DNA from: Roseburia lenta
GTDB lineage: Bacteria; Bacillota; Clostridia; Lachnospirales; Lachnospiraceae
Length of the DNA: 64,000 nt
Direction: 5' to 3'
Assembly: GCF_014287435.1 (NCBI RefSeq)
Contig: NZ_JACOPG010000003.1
Coordinates: 434,001-498,000, forward strand
A program made the position numbers and the translations under genes. Numbering within the stretch: position 1 is the stretch's first letter; every line of letters starts with the position of its first letter. Under the pieces are notes generated by a model. That model was not told the DNA's origin. It ran no database searches and saw nothing but the letters and a program-made list of their open reading frames with translations. Shown in pieces: positions 53,916-62,974 of this stretch.

Positions 53916-56642
53916 ATGGTATTTGGATTTCAAGTGGTATGTTTGCTGGTGACACTGGTCACGGTATTTGCCTATATCGCGCATCATGTGTATTCCAGAG
54001 AACATCGTCTTTTGCCTCTCTTTTTAGGCGTAATCGCCGTCTTTGATTTTTATCGGATCGTTTTGATGCTGACGGGAGCCGTAGGTCTTTTTGCCCAGTT
54101 GGAAAATCTACTGATACTGACGCTGACGACCGTTATCTCTTATTATGCGGTCGATTATCTGCATATCAAATTGCCTCACGCTATCCATGTGGGCTTATTT
54201 CTTTATCTGATCGTTTTACTTATCCTGATATTTTTACATTTCGACCAGCCGGATACCTATGTGGTGGCATTTCGTTTCTTTACGATCTCTAACGCGCTTT
54301 TTGTATCGGCGGGAGCCTTATATTCATATGAGACACAGCATTTTTCCAAACGCGACAGCATCACGAATGCCCTTATGTTTATCGCCATTTGTCTGCCGTC
54401 TGTGGTGGGCAGTACCTGGCAGGTCAAATCAACACGGGGACATTCCCTGCTCTTGGTGGTATGTCTGGCAAGTTGTCTTATCATCTTATATCTGATCTTT
54501 GCCAATCGTCTGGTGGCGACCAGCGTGGTCATGCAGCAGAATGCTTTTGCAAATTCCAGTGTGGCGCAGTTTTTGCTGGATAAAAACCTGGAATTGATCG
54601 ATGCCAATGGTATGGCGATGGATATTTTCCTGGATGGCAAGGAGTTTTGCAATTTTGAGGATATCCATGACTTCTTCTGGAAACATAAGGATATGATCTT
54701 TGTGCAGGACGGCGGTGTGGGCGATTATGTCTATCGGGACAAGACTTATGAATGTAAAGAGCGTATCGTCTGTCAGGGCAAGCGGCTTTTAGGCTATCAG
54801 TTGTCGGTTGCAGATGTGACGGCAGAGCGGGCGCGTCTGGAGCAGTTGACCGAGGAGAGCAAGGCGGCACAGTGGCAAGCACAGATGAAAAGCCACATGC
54901 TTGCGACTATGAGCCACGACCTGCGGACACCGGTGCATGCCATTATAGGAGCCAGTGACATCCTCATGACCAGCCATGCCATTTCTGCCAGAAACCGTGC
55001 CATGATCTCTTATGTGCGAGGGGCAGGCAATGATCTTTTAGAAAAGATCGATCAGATCCTTTTGTATTCAAAGATGGAAGTGGGACGTTTGGAATTGGAA
55101 GAACACGCTTATTCCATGGAACACCTGATCACGGAACTCATGCAGATGCTCTTATACAACTTGCATGGGCATGATGTCGGCTGTCGGGCGCGGTTTGCAA
55201 CGCCGATCCCGCAGACAGTCATTGGGGATGAGGAACATGTGCGGGAGATCCTGCAAAATGTGATCTCCAATGCGGTCAAATTTACCAAATCCGGTCAGAT
55301 CGACCTGACCCTGTCCTGTCAGGATCTGGAAGATGACCGGGTGCGTTTCTGCTGTCTGATCGAGGATACCGGAGCGGGCATGACGGAAGAACAGATGGCG
55401 CATATGTTTGAGTCCTATCGGACCTATACCGTGGACGGACAGGAGGGTACAGGACTTGGCATGACTATTGTCAAGGAATTGTGCAAACTCATGCAGGGCG
55501 ATTGCAAGGTGGAGAGCCAGCAGGGAAAGGGTACAAGGGTAGAGGTGACCTTCTGCCATAGAAAGGCGGATGAAGGCAAAATCCAGCCGGGTGAGATCAA
55601 TCACTTTACTTTGGTTGATAGAATAGTCAACTACAAGGATGATGTCTGCCCGGATTATGTCTATCCGACGGCGCGGGTCTTATTGGCAGATGATATGGTC
55701 ATCAATCAGCAGATCTTCCGCCATATGATAGCCCCTTGGAAAGTACAACTGGACATCGTGGCGAACGGTATGGAAGCAGTTGAGGCTGCCAGACATGAGG
55801 ACTATGATCTGATCTTTTTGGATTATCTTATGCCGGAAGTCAATGGGCTGGAAGCGGGAGCCGAGATCCGCAAATACAGTCAAGTGCCATTGGTGCTTTT
55901 GACGGCGAGCGATCAGGAAGATATTTTACGGGCTGTTAAGGACAAGGGATTTGATGCCTTCCTGGGCAAGCCGATCGATATGTTTCGCTTCAAAAACACG
56001 CTGGAGGAATTGCTGCCCAAAGAAAAGCAGACGCCGGTCGTCTTGCGGGACAACGCAGGGCAGGCACATCATATCGAGATCTATGCGCGGGCTTTGCAGA
56101 CCTATCTGGATGAGATGGAAGAACTGCGGGAGGAACTACCAGTCTATGCTAAGGAGGACCGGGAACTTTTCCGTGCCAAGGTGCATGGTGTCAAGAGTGC
56201 CAGCCGACAGATCAAGAAGGAATATCTCAGCGAATATGCGGAAGTTTTAGAAATGGCGGCGATCGTAGGCAATCAGAAATACATCGATCGCCACATCGAG
56301 GAACTCCTTTCCTGTATGGATGATGCCTTAGAGGAAGTGCGGGCGGAACTTTCCTATATGCAGGATGCTCTGGCAAAGACGGAAAAGGAGTCGGAGCAGA
56401 AAAAGGTCATGTCTTGCGACAAAAGGCAGTATCTTTGGCAGGAGATCAAGGAGGCTTTTGCTTCCTATGATACAGGATCGATCGAGCGGGGCTTGGAGAC
56501 CTTGGGGCAGATCGCCCTGCCGGAAAGCGAGCAGGCTGCCTATGAGCAGACCCATGCGTATTTTATGGATTTTGCCTATGAGGAAGGCGAGATTTATCTG
56601 GAAGAATTTTTGCAGGAATTGGATATAGAAAGCAAATCATAG
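53916..56642 (+). CDS. Seven-TM hybrid histidine kinase with receiver and Hpt-like domains
   Basis: A 908-residue sensor. About seven N-terminal helices (residues 4-215) form a membrane sensor, followed by a PAS-like region (about 220-300), the HisKA domain with His in MLATMSHDLRTPVHAI, and the ATPase domain with NAVKFTKSG, DTGAGMTEEQ and GTGLGMTIV. A receiver follows (about 588-705) with D in LIFLDYLMPEVNG. A C-terminal Hpt-like domain has KVHGVKSASRQIKK near residue 755, and a helical tail extends to 908. It starts directly after the HD-GYP stop, behind GGGAGG. The likely partner of its phosphorelay is the receiver of that protein. Confidence 0.93.
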   Translation: MVFGFQVVCLLVTLVTVFAYIAHHVYSREHRLLPLFLGVIAVFDFYRIVLMLTGAVGLFAQLENLLILTLTTVISYYAVDYLHIKLPHAIHVGLFLYLIVLLILIFLHFDQPDTYVVAFRFFTISNALFVSAGALYSYETQHFSKRDSITNALMFIAICLPSVVGSTWQVKSTRGHSLLLVVCLASCLIILYLIFANRLVATSVVMQQNAFANSSVAQFLLDKNLELIDANGMAMDIFLDGKEFCNFEDIHDFFWKHKDMIFVQDGGVGDYVYRDKTYECKERIVCQGKRLLGYQLSVADVTAERARLEQLTEESKAAQWQAQMKSHMLATMSHDLRTPVHAIIGASDILMTSHAISARNRAMISYVRGAGNDLLEKIDQILLYSKMEVGRLELEEHAYSMEHLITELMQMLLYNLHGHDVGCRARFATPIPQTVIGDEEHVREILQNVISNAVKFTKSGQIDLTLSCQDLEDDRVRFCCLIEDTGAGMTEEQMAHMFESYRTYTVDGQEGTGLGMTIVKELCKLMQGDCKVESQQGKGTRVEVTFCHRKADEGKIQPGEINHFTLVDRIVNYKDDVCPDYVYPTARVLLADDMVINQQIFRHMIAPWKVQLDIVANGMEAVEAARHEDYDLIFLDYLMPEVNGLEAGAEIRKYSQVPLVLLTASDQEDILRAVKDKGFDAFLGKPIDMFRFKNTLEELLPKEKQTPVVLRDNAGQAHHIEIYARALQTYLDEMEELREELPVYAKEDRELFRAKVHGVKSASRQIKKEYLSEYAEVLEMAAIVGNQKYIDRHIEELLSCMDDALEEVRAELSYMQDALAKTEKESEQKKVMSCDKRQYLWQEIKEAFASYDTGSIERGLETLGQIALPESEQAAYEQTHAYFMDFAYEEGEIYLEEFLQELDIESKS

Positions 56643-56655
56643 CATAAGATATCAT

Positions 56656-58362
56656 ATGAATTGTTATGATATGATCTATGGAAATGATTATTACGATCTG
56701 ATCGTGCGCAACACGGCATATTTGCCTCCGCTTTCGGATGGCATCTGTGGTCTGGATGTGGGGAACAATTACACCATTCTTTTTGTCTCGCGCGATCGCT
56801 ATCCCGACTTTCGGGTGGCAAATTACCACTATAATGCCATACCAAACTGCTACCAGCCTCTGTCCATGGAAGCCCTGGATGCAGCAGGGATCCTGCAGGT
56901 GCGGGAAAACCCGGCGCTGGGCTTGGATGGAAAAGGCGTTTTGATCGGCTTTTTGGATTCTGGGATCGATACGACCCATCCGGCATTTTTGGATGCCGCT
57001 GGGGAAAGCCGAATCGTCGCGGTCTGGGATCAGAATTATGTGGAAGAAAACGAAGGCACGGTCAGAACGGCGGATGACCTGCCACAGCCTTATTACGGCA
57101 GAGTGTATGGAAAAGATAGCCTTTCTGTCTATGGAAATCGTGATGCGACCGGGCACGGAACTTATGTGGCGAGCGTGGCTGCAGGCAGTGACGTAGGAGA
57201 TCACAGTGGGGCGGCACCGGCGGCGGACATCGCCATGGTGCATTTAAAAGAGGCAAAACCTTATCTGCGCCAGTATTATTTTATCCCGGAGGATGCGACC
57301 TGCTATGCGGAAAATGACATCATGTTCGGCATACAGTTTTTGGATGAACTGGCAAGGATGCGGGGGCAGGCGCTCGTGATCTGTATGTCTTTGGGCTGCG
57401 GGCTCAGCAGCCACAGCGGCAACAATTCCCTGGCACTTTATCTGAATGATCTGGCGGTTGCCTACCGCAGATGTGTAGTGACGGCGACCGGAAATCTTGC
57501 GGCGGCAAGAAAGCATTTTCAGGGAGTCTTTACGGCGGAGGACATAGAAGAAGGACTGGGGAAAAAGGCCTACCGGCAGGTGGAAGTTGTGGTGGAAGAA
57601 GATGTCTGCGGTTTTGTCATGGAACAGTGGTGTCTGGCACCTGCCCGCTATGAGGTGGCGATCGTTTCGCCTTCCGGGGAGGTACATCCGGCGGTCGGGA
57701 TCCAGACGGCGGGTAGTCAGATCTATGATTTTCCTCTGGATGGAACGACGGTGGAAGTGGACTACAGTTTCCCGGAAGCCACGGCAGGCAACCAACTGAT
57801 CTATTATCGTTTTACAAAACCGGCGCAGGGCATATGGCGGATCCGGGTCTACAGCGAAAACGGACAGCCGGGAGAATTTCATATGTATCTGCCGGGGCAG
57901 GCGCTGACATGTGGGCGCATCTACTTTCTGGCATCCAACCCGGATACGACCATTATGAATCCGGCGAATGCCAACCGCGTTCTGACCATTGCAGGCTACA
58001 ATGCCGTGGAAAATGCTATTCTTTTGGAAAGCGGGCGTGGCTATACTATAGACCGGCGGATCAAACCGGATCTGGCGGCACCGGGCTATGCGGTCGAAGG
58101 AGCAGTAGCAGGCAGGGGCAATTTCCCGGCGGAAGCCCGGTATGAAAGGCAGACCGGTACCAGCGGGGCTGTGGCGATCGCATCAGGGGCCGCGGCACTT
58201 TATCTGCAATGGTGCGACAGACGGCAGGATACTCTGGTCAATACGACACAAGTTAAAATTTTTTTGATCCGGGGGGCAAGGGCGATCCCCGGTGACCTTT
58301 ATCCCAACAGGCAGTGGGGCTATGGGGCGCTGGATCTGTATGAATCTTTCCGGCGTATATAA
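56656..58362 (+). CDS. Csp-like subtilisin-family (S8) serine protease
   Basis: A 568-residue S8 protease with the triad D101 (GFLDSGIDTTHP), H167 (ATGHGTYVAS) and S503 (TGTSGAVA). Between His and Ser sits a large beta-sandwich/jellyroll insertion (about 300-420), the architecture of the clostridial Csp germination proteases. No signal peptide. The N-terminal 75 residues (DYYDLIVRN...) match the family and may form a prodomain. There is no good ribosome site before the ATG at 56656; reinitiation after the kinase stop 13 bases upstream is likely. A role in spore germination or in processing a neighbour is inference. Confidence 0.9.
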   Translation: MNCYDMIYGNDYYDLIVRNTAYLPPLSDGICGLDVGNNYTILFVSRDRYPDFRVANYHYNAIPNCYQPLSMEALDAAGILQVRENPALGLDGKGVLIGFLDSGIDTTHPAFLDAAGESRIVAVWDQNYVEENEGTVRTADDLPQPYYGRVYGKDSLSVYGNRDATGHGTYVASVAAGSDVGDHSGAAPAADIAMVHLKEAKPYLRQYYFIPEDATCYAENDIMFGIQFLDELARMRGQALVICMSLGCGLSSHSGNNSLALYLNDLAVAYRRCVVTATGNLAAARKHFQGVFTAEDIEEGLGKKAYRQVEVVVEEDVCGFVMEQWCLAPARYEVAIVSPSGEVHPAVGIQTAGSQIYDFPLDGTTVEVDYSFPEATAGNQLIYYRFTKPAQGIWRIRVYSENGQPGEFHMYLPGQALTCGRIYFLASNPDTTIMNPANANRVLTIAGYNAVENAILLESGRGYTIDRRIKPDLAAPGYAVEGAVAGRGNFPAEARYERQTGTSGAVAIASGAAALYLQWCDRRQDTLVNTTQVKIFLIRGARAIPGDLYPNRQWGYGALDLYESFRRI

Positions 58363-58434
58363 TAAGGATAGGCGGGAAGCAGGAGTTCTGTTAAAATAGA
58401 GGCAGTGACCTATCACAGATACCAAGGAGAGAGA

Positions 58435-58941
58435 ATGTTAGCACTTAAAGTATTAGATGTAAAAAATTGCATGAATGACCTTTTGGCGTCGGAAGCCTTT
58501 GATCGTTTCTTGTTGTCAGATGCGACGATCACGACCAGGATGACTTATTCTCTGGACGGACATCTGACCAAGGGCTATCTAACCGAGGAGGAACTTTTGG
58601 AGGAAGGACTGTCCGGGGAGCGCTGTGTGCCTTATGGCTATGTGCGCAAATTGTGCTTTGATATGATCAAGGGCAAGCGCAAACCGGCATCTTTTCATTT
58701 TACCTTTCTATGTCCGCAAAAACTTTTACGCGAGATCATAGAGGGACAGAGTCTTTCCGTCCAGCCGTCCGAGGTAGCCAATCTGACCCTGAATTTACGC
58801 TATGTCGGGGAAGAATTACTGGTGACGGCAGGTTGCACCATGCAGGGATTTTCTCTGGATCGAAGCATGGAAGAAGCATGGAAAACATGGGTATTAGCCT
58901 TTTTTGGGAGACTTTCGATCGCAGTGGAAAAAGCCGTGTAA
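58435..58941 (+). CDS. DUF5721-like protein
   Basis: A 168-residue soluble protein with a compact alpha/beta pattern, including KNCMNDLLASEAFDRFLL at the start, PYGYVRKLCFDMIKGKRKPASFHFTF in the middle and a Trp-rich end (EEAWKTWVLAFFGRL). It matches the size and motifs I associate with DUF5721, a Lachnospiraceae family of unknown role. The ATG at 58435 lies 5 bases after AAGGAGAGAG. It is 72 bases downstream of the S8 protease and the last gene of the colinear run that begins with clpX. No catalytic motif is evident. Confidence 0.75.
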   Translation: MLALKVLDVKNCMNDLLASEAFDRFLLSDATITTRMTYSLDGHLTKGYLTEEELLEEGLSGERCVPYGYVRKLCFDMIKGKRKPASFHFTFLCPQKLLREIIEGQSLSVQPSEVANLTLNLRYVGEELLVTAGCTMQGFSLDRSMEEAWKTWVLAFFGRLSIAVEKAV

Positions 58942-58992
58942 GAAAGACCGAAATGCCTTTACTTTTCGGCGCTTGTGTGCTACTCTAATCAC

Positions 58993-59009
58993 ATATTGGT
59001 TTCCAATAT
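58993..59009. promoter_or_regulatory. Inverted repeat in the cold-shock leader
   Basis: ATATTGG-TTT-CCAATAT is a perfect 7-bp inverted repeat, about 27 bases before the cold-shock start and directly upstream of a T-run and the GGAGG site. It could be a leader hairpin that melts or refolds with temperature, or a terminator for the preceding gene. Confidence 0.45.
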
Positions 59010-59035
59010 AGATAATTTTTTTGGAGGTACTTGTA

Positions 59036-59239
59036 ATGAGCAAGGGTACAGTAAAGTGGTTCAACAACCAGAAGGGTTACGGATTCATCTCTGACGAAGA
59101 AGGTAATGATGTTTTCGTACACTACACAGGCCTTAACATGGAGGGCTTCAAGTCTTTAGAAGAAGGCGCTGCTGTAGAATTTGATGTTACAGATGGTGCT
59201 AAGGGACCACAGGCAGTAAACGTAACAGTAGTAGGCTAA
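59036..59239 (+). CDS. csp: Cold-shock protein (CspA family)
   Basis: A 67-residue OB-fold protein. RNP1-like KGYGFI and RNP2-like DVFVHY motifs are intact, and the start GTVKWFN is typical. It binds single-stranded RNA and DNA and acts as an RNA chaperone. The ATG at 59036 has TTGGAGGT at 9 bases. It has its own leader with a small inverted repeat. No clear intrinsic terminator follows immediately; a later stem at 59337-59366 is the nearest candidate. Confidence 0.97.
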   Translation: MSKGTVKWFNNQKGYGFISDEEGNDVFVHYTGLNMEGFKSLEEGAAVEFDVTDGAKGPQAVNVTVVG

Positions 59240-59336
59240 TCTACGAAGTATTAATCAGACCGTTTTCAATGTACCTTTTTAGTTTATACATCTTGATTTA
59301 AATTGAGCAGGAAATTGGGATACAGCATGATTAAGG

Positions 59337-59366
59337 AAAGGCGGCGTGCATAGCATGTCGCCTTTT
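59337..59366 (+). terminator. Stem-loop with T-run upstream of the aminopeptidase gene
   Basis: AAAGGCGGCGTGC pairs with GCATGTCGCCTTT (G-U pairs included) over a 3-base loop, followed by T. It probably ends the transcript from the cold-shock gene about 100 bases before it. The rest of the 277-base gap 59240-59516 shows nothing further that I can identify. Confidence 0.65.
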
Positions 59367-59516
59367 GCTTTGCGGCGGCTGAGCAGGATGGGAACATCAG
59401 TGCCCCCGGTCATACTTGCCCTAGATTGTTTCCTATACAAAGAGTGTTGCCCGTCCTGCGCAGATAGGACATATGACAGTAAGAAAAGGCGATATGCTAT
59501 ATATGGAGGAAGTAGA

Positions 59517-60806
59517 ATGAAGAATGAGATCTTAGTGAAATATTTGAAGGCGGGGATCACGCCGTTTCATCTGGTGCAGCAGTGCGCAGCAGACTTAGAG
59601 GCGGCAGGCTTTGCACCGCTTGCCATGGAAGAAGCATGGCATCTGGAAGAAAGCAAAAAGTATTATATCAATCATCATGGCACAACGATCCTGGCATTTA
59701 CCGTGCCAAAAAAGGATGAGATGCTGGCAAGTCAGGATAATATCGCACTCCGCATTGCTGCGGCACATACGGATTATCCTTGTATGCGGATCAAGACCAG
59801 CCCGGATGTCAAGACCAAGAAATATCATAAACTGAATGTGGAAGTCTACGGCGGAGCCATTCTGAACACATGGCTGGATCGTCCGCTGGGGATCGCCGGA
59901 CGCGTGGCACTGCGGTCAGATAAGTGCCTACATCCGCAGATGCGCCTGTACGACAGTAAAAGACCATTGGCAACCATCCCAAACCTTGCCATCCATATGA
60001 ACCGTGAGATCAATAAGGGCATAGAACTCAACCGCCAGGCCGATATGCTGCCATTGCTTGGCATGGGCGAGGATGAGGATGCCTTTATGACATTTCTGGC
60101 AAAAGAACTGCAAGTGCCGGTGGAGGATATTCTGGACTTTGAACTGTCTATCTATGTCTGGGAAGAACCGGCTCAGATCGGTCTGCGAGAGGATATGATC
60201 TCATCGCCGCGTATTGATAATATCAGTTCCTGTGCTGCGATCATGGAGGCTATGTGTCAGGCAACTTGTGACAAGCATTTAAATATCGGCATTTGTTACG
60301 ACCACGAGGAGATCGGCAGCCGGACCAAGCAGGGCGCAGGATCTGCCATTCTCACCGATGTCATCGAAAAGATCTATGAATCTATGGGATGGACGGCTCG
60401 GACTGCAAAAGATGCCATTTATCAGGGACTGATGGTCTCTGCGGATGTGGCGCATGCCCTGCATCCAAATCATGTGGAAAAAGCAGACATCACATCACAG
60501 CCGATCATGGGAGATGGTTTTGCCATCAAGGAGGCTGCTTCTCAATCTTATGCTACGGACTGCGAAGCCATTGGCATTGTAGAACAGATCGCACGGGCAA
60601 ATGGGATCGCTTACCAGAAATATACGAATCGATCTGACATTGTGGGCGGCGGTACTTTGGGAGCCATTTCCTCTGCACTTTTACCGATGCGCACGATCGA
60701 TGTGGGTGTACCTATGCTTGCCATGCATTCCGCAAGAGAATTGATGGGGCAGGCAGATTACGGCAACCTGAAAGATCTGATCGTATCTTTTTATGGAGAA
60801 GCCTGA
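59517..60806 (+). CDS. M18-family aminopeptidase
   Basis: A 429-residue dinuclear-zinc peptidase of the M18 (aspartyl aminopeptidase) family. Metal-binding and catalytic residues are visible: AAHTDYPCMRIK (His and Asp), CYDHEEIGSRTKQGA (Glu pair), SADVAHALHPNH and MHSARELMG (last His). It removes N-terminal residues from cytosolic peptides. The ATG at 59517 follows GGAGGAAGTAGA; the open frame upstream has no ribosome site. It stands alone between the cold-shock gene and the lipoprotein gene. Confidence 0.94.
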   Translation: MKNEILVKYLKAGITPFHLVQQCAADLEAAGFAPLAMEEAWHLEESKKYYINHHGTTILAFTVPKKDEMLASQDNIALRIAAAHTDYPCMRIKTSPDVKTKKYHKLNVEVYGGAILNTWLDRPLGIAGRVALRSDKCLHPQMRLYDSKRPLATIPNLAIHMNREINKGIELNRQADMLPLLGMGEDEDAFMTFLAKELQVPVEDILDFELSIYVWEEPAQIGLREDMISSPRIDNISSCAAIMEAMCQATCDKHLNIGICYDHEEIGSRTKQGAGSAILTDVIEKIYESMGWTARTAKDAIYQGLMVSADVAHALHPNHVEKADITSQPIMGDGFAIKEAASQSYATDCEAIGIVEQIARANGIAYQKYTNRSDIVGGGTLGAISSALLPMRTIDVGVPMLAMHSARELMGQADYGNLKDLIVSFYGEA

Positions 60807-60839
60807 ACTTTAACGATTTTTTAACCTTTGGAAATTAGA

Positions 60840-61994
60840 ATGAGAAAAAATACAAAAGGACATAATAGAATATATGCCTGTCTGGGGCTTGTATGCAGTC
60901 TTTGCCTTTTACTTCTTACTGCCTGCGGTCCGGTGGATTTTTTACAGGAGACCGTCAATGGGCGGCTGGAAAAGGTCGTTGTGGGCGAGGCAAAAGAGGT
61001 TGAGACCATTTCGGCAGACCGCTTTGCCTACCAGCAGTTGTCGGCAGAGGAGCAGACAGTCTACGATCAGATCTTAGATTGCATCCAGCATCATACCGAT
61101 TGCGTGACGGTATCCACCAAGGATCAGGATGTCTTAGACAAGGCATATCGCTGTGTGATGGCAGATTACGGCGGGCTTTTCTGGACATCCGGTTACCAGT
61201 ACAACACCTATTCCAGTTTTGATCAGGTGATCGGCATGGAATTTATGCCGACCTATATCTATACCCAGCAGGAGCGGGAGGACTTGCAAGCGCAGATCGA
61301 TGATGTTGCAGACCTTTGGCTGGCTGGGATCGACAGCGATGCCTCCGATTATGAAAAAGTCAAGTATGTCTATGAAACACTGATCAGTCAGGTGGATTAT
61401 GATGCCGATAGCCAGAATAATCAGAATATCATCAGCGTATTTATAGGTAAGAAGACGGTTTGTCAGGGCTATGCGGATGCGACGCAATATCTTTTGTGGC
61501 AACTGGGCGTGTCGTCTATCGTGGTGACCGGTCTGGCAGGTGGCGATAACCATGCATGGAATCTGGTCAATCTGGACGGAGAATACTATTATATTGATAC
61601 CACTTGGGGCAACACCCATTTTCTGGGAGAATTGCAGGGTGCCAAGAAGATCGATTACGGCTATCTGGGCGCCAGTACGCAGGATCTGGCGGCGACCCAT
61701 ACGGCGGATATGCCCTTTGACCTGCCTGCCTGTGAATCCGTGACGGACAATTACTTTTATCAGGAAGGTCTGTATTTTGAGACAGCAGATTTGTCTGCTA
61801 TTGGCAGCCGGATCAGGGAAAAATATCGACGAGGTGCGACAGAAATCTCCCTTCGTATGTCAAATTTGCAGGATTACCTGCAAGTAAAAGACGATCTGAT
61901 CGGGCAGGATAGGATCTTTACATATCTGGAGGGGCAGCAGGAACTGACCTATTTTGAAAATCAATCGCTCTATATTTTGACTTTTGTCTTGTAA
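60840..61994 (+). CDS. Transglutaminase-like lipoprotein
   Basis: A 384-residue exported protein. The signal sequence ends in a lipobox LLTAC with C29 as the lipid-anchored residue. The transglutaminase-like core has the triad C208 (KTVCQGYA), H238 (DNHAWNLV) and D253 (YYIDTTWGN). Such proteins act outside the cell as peptidases or cross-linking enzymes, often in cell-wall contexts; the substrate is unknown. The ATG at 60840 has a weak GGAAA site; the gene follows the aminopeptidase by 33 bases and may depend on it for expression. Confidence 0.88.
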   Translation: MRKNTKGHNRIYACLGLVCSLCLLLLTACGPVDFLQETVNGRLEKVVVGEAKEVETISADRFAYQQLSAEEQTVYDQILDCIQHHTDCVTVSTKDQDVLDKAYRCVMADYGGLFWTSGYQYNTYSSFDQVIGMEFMPTYIYTQQEREDLQAQIDDVADLWLAGIDSDASDYEKVKYVYETLISQVDYDADSQNNQNIISVFIGKKTVCQGYADATQYLLWQLGVSSIVVTGLAGGDNHAWNLVNLDGEYYYIDTTWGNTHFLGELQGAKKIDYGYLGASTQDLAATHTADMPFDLPACESVTDNYFYQEGLYFETADLSAIGSRIREKYRRGATEISLRMSNLQDYLQVKDDLIGQDRIFTYLEGQQELTYFENQSLYILTFVL

Positions 61995-62004
61995 AAGAGT
62001 AGGA

Positions 62005-62056
62005 AAAAGCCACTTTTGCTGGAAAATGCGCAAAAAGTATTTACAAAAGTGGTTTT
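62005..62056 (+). terminator. Stem-loop overlapping the degV promoter
   Basis: CCACTTTTG and CAAAAGTGG (plus flanking A/T pairs) form a 13-bp stem around a 25-base loop, followed by T-rich sequence. It follows the lipoprotein gene, and the -35 of the next promoter lies in its loop and right arm. Confidence 0.5.
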
Positions 62057-62068
62057 ATATATTATTAT
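62040..62068 (+). promoter_or_regulatory. Promoter of degV
   Basis: TTTACA (62040-62045) and TATTAT (62063-62068) with 17-base spacing, 64 bases before the degV start codon. Confidence 0.7.
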
Positions 62069-62132
62069 GATGTGGTGATGAAAACCACGTGAGAAATAAA
62101 ACAAAACCACAAACAGGTTGGGAGGCGTTTTT

Positions 62133-62969
62133 ATGTATAAAATAATCATTGATTCTTGTGGAGAATTATCAGAAGAAATGAAAGAGAACGGACATTTTGC
62201 CAATGTTCCGCTGACATTACAGGTCGATGATGCAGAGATCGTTGATGATATGACCTTTGATCAGGCAGATTTTTTGAAAAAGGTCGCTGCCAGTGAGGAG
62301 AGCCCAAAGTCAGCCTGTCCTTCCCCGGATGCCTATATGCAGGCGATGGATTGTGATGCAGACCATATTTATGTGATCACCCTGTCATCACAGTTGAGCG
62401 GATCCTACAACAGTGCCTGTCTGGCAAAGGATCTTTTCTTAGAAGACCATGAGGATAAGAAGATCTGTGTGATCGATTCCAAGTCCGCTTCTGTCGGGGA
62501 ATCTTTGATCGGACTCTATATTGCATCCTGTGAAGAAGCCGGTATGGATTTTGAGACAGTGGTTGAAAATGTCGGTAATTACATCGAAAACCAGCACACT
62601 TTCTTTGTACTGGAGACCTTAGAGACCCTGCGCAAAGCAGGTCGTCTCAGCAATCTGAAGGCAAAACTTGCCAGCACCCTCAACATCAAGCCGATCATGG
62701 GATCGACCGAGGAAGGCTCCATTCAACAGTTGGCGCAGGCAAGAGGCATGAATAAGGCATTGGATCGTATGGTCCAGTCCATGATGGAAGTGACCAAGAA
62801 CTGTGAGAACCGTGTTCTGGCAATTTCCCATTGTAACTGTAGGGAGCGTGCGCTACAATTAAAAGAAAAAATAGAAAAGGTAGCCTCCTTTAAGGATATT
62901 TTTATTGTTGATACGGCAGGTGTCAGCAGTATGTATGCCAATGATGGAGGCATTATCATGGTGGTATAG
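62133..62969 (+). CDS. DegV-family fatty-acid-binding protein
   Basis: A 278-residue protein of the DegV family. Known members bind fatty acids and feed fatty-acid kinase FakA. The N-terminal DSCGEL motif, the TLSSQLSGSYNSA ligand-binding segment (about 91-103), KSASVGE near 121-127 and GRLSNLKAKLASTLNIKPIM in the second domain are characteristic. The start at 62133 has GTTGGGAGG. It has its own promoter and is followed by folC after 5 bases, possibly coupled. Confidence 0.94.
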   Translation: MYKIIIDSCGELSEEMKENGHFANVPLTLQVDDAEIVDDMTFDQADFLKKVAASEESPKSACPSPDAYMQAMDCDADHIYVITLSSQLSGSYNSACLAKDLFLEDHEDKKICVIDSKSASVGESLIGLYIASCEEAGMDFETVVENVGNYIENQHTFFVLETLETLRKAGRLSNLKAKLASTLNIKPIMGSTEEGSIQQLAQARGMNKALDRMVQSMMEVTKNCENRVLAISHCNCRERALQLKEKIEKVASFKDIFIVDTAGVSSMYANDGGIIMVV

Positions 62970-62974
62970 CGCAC

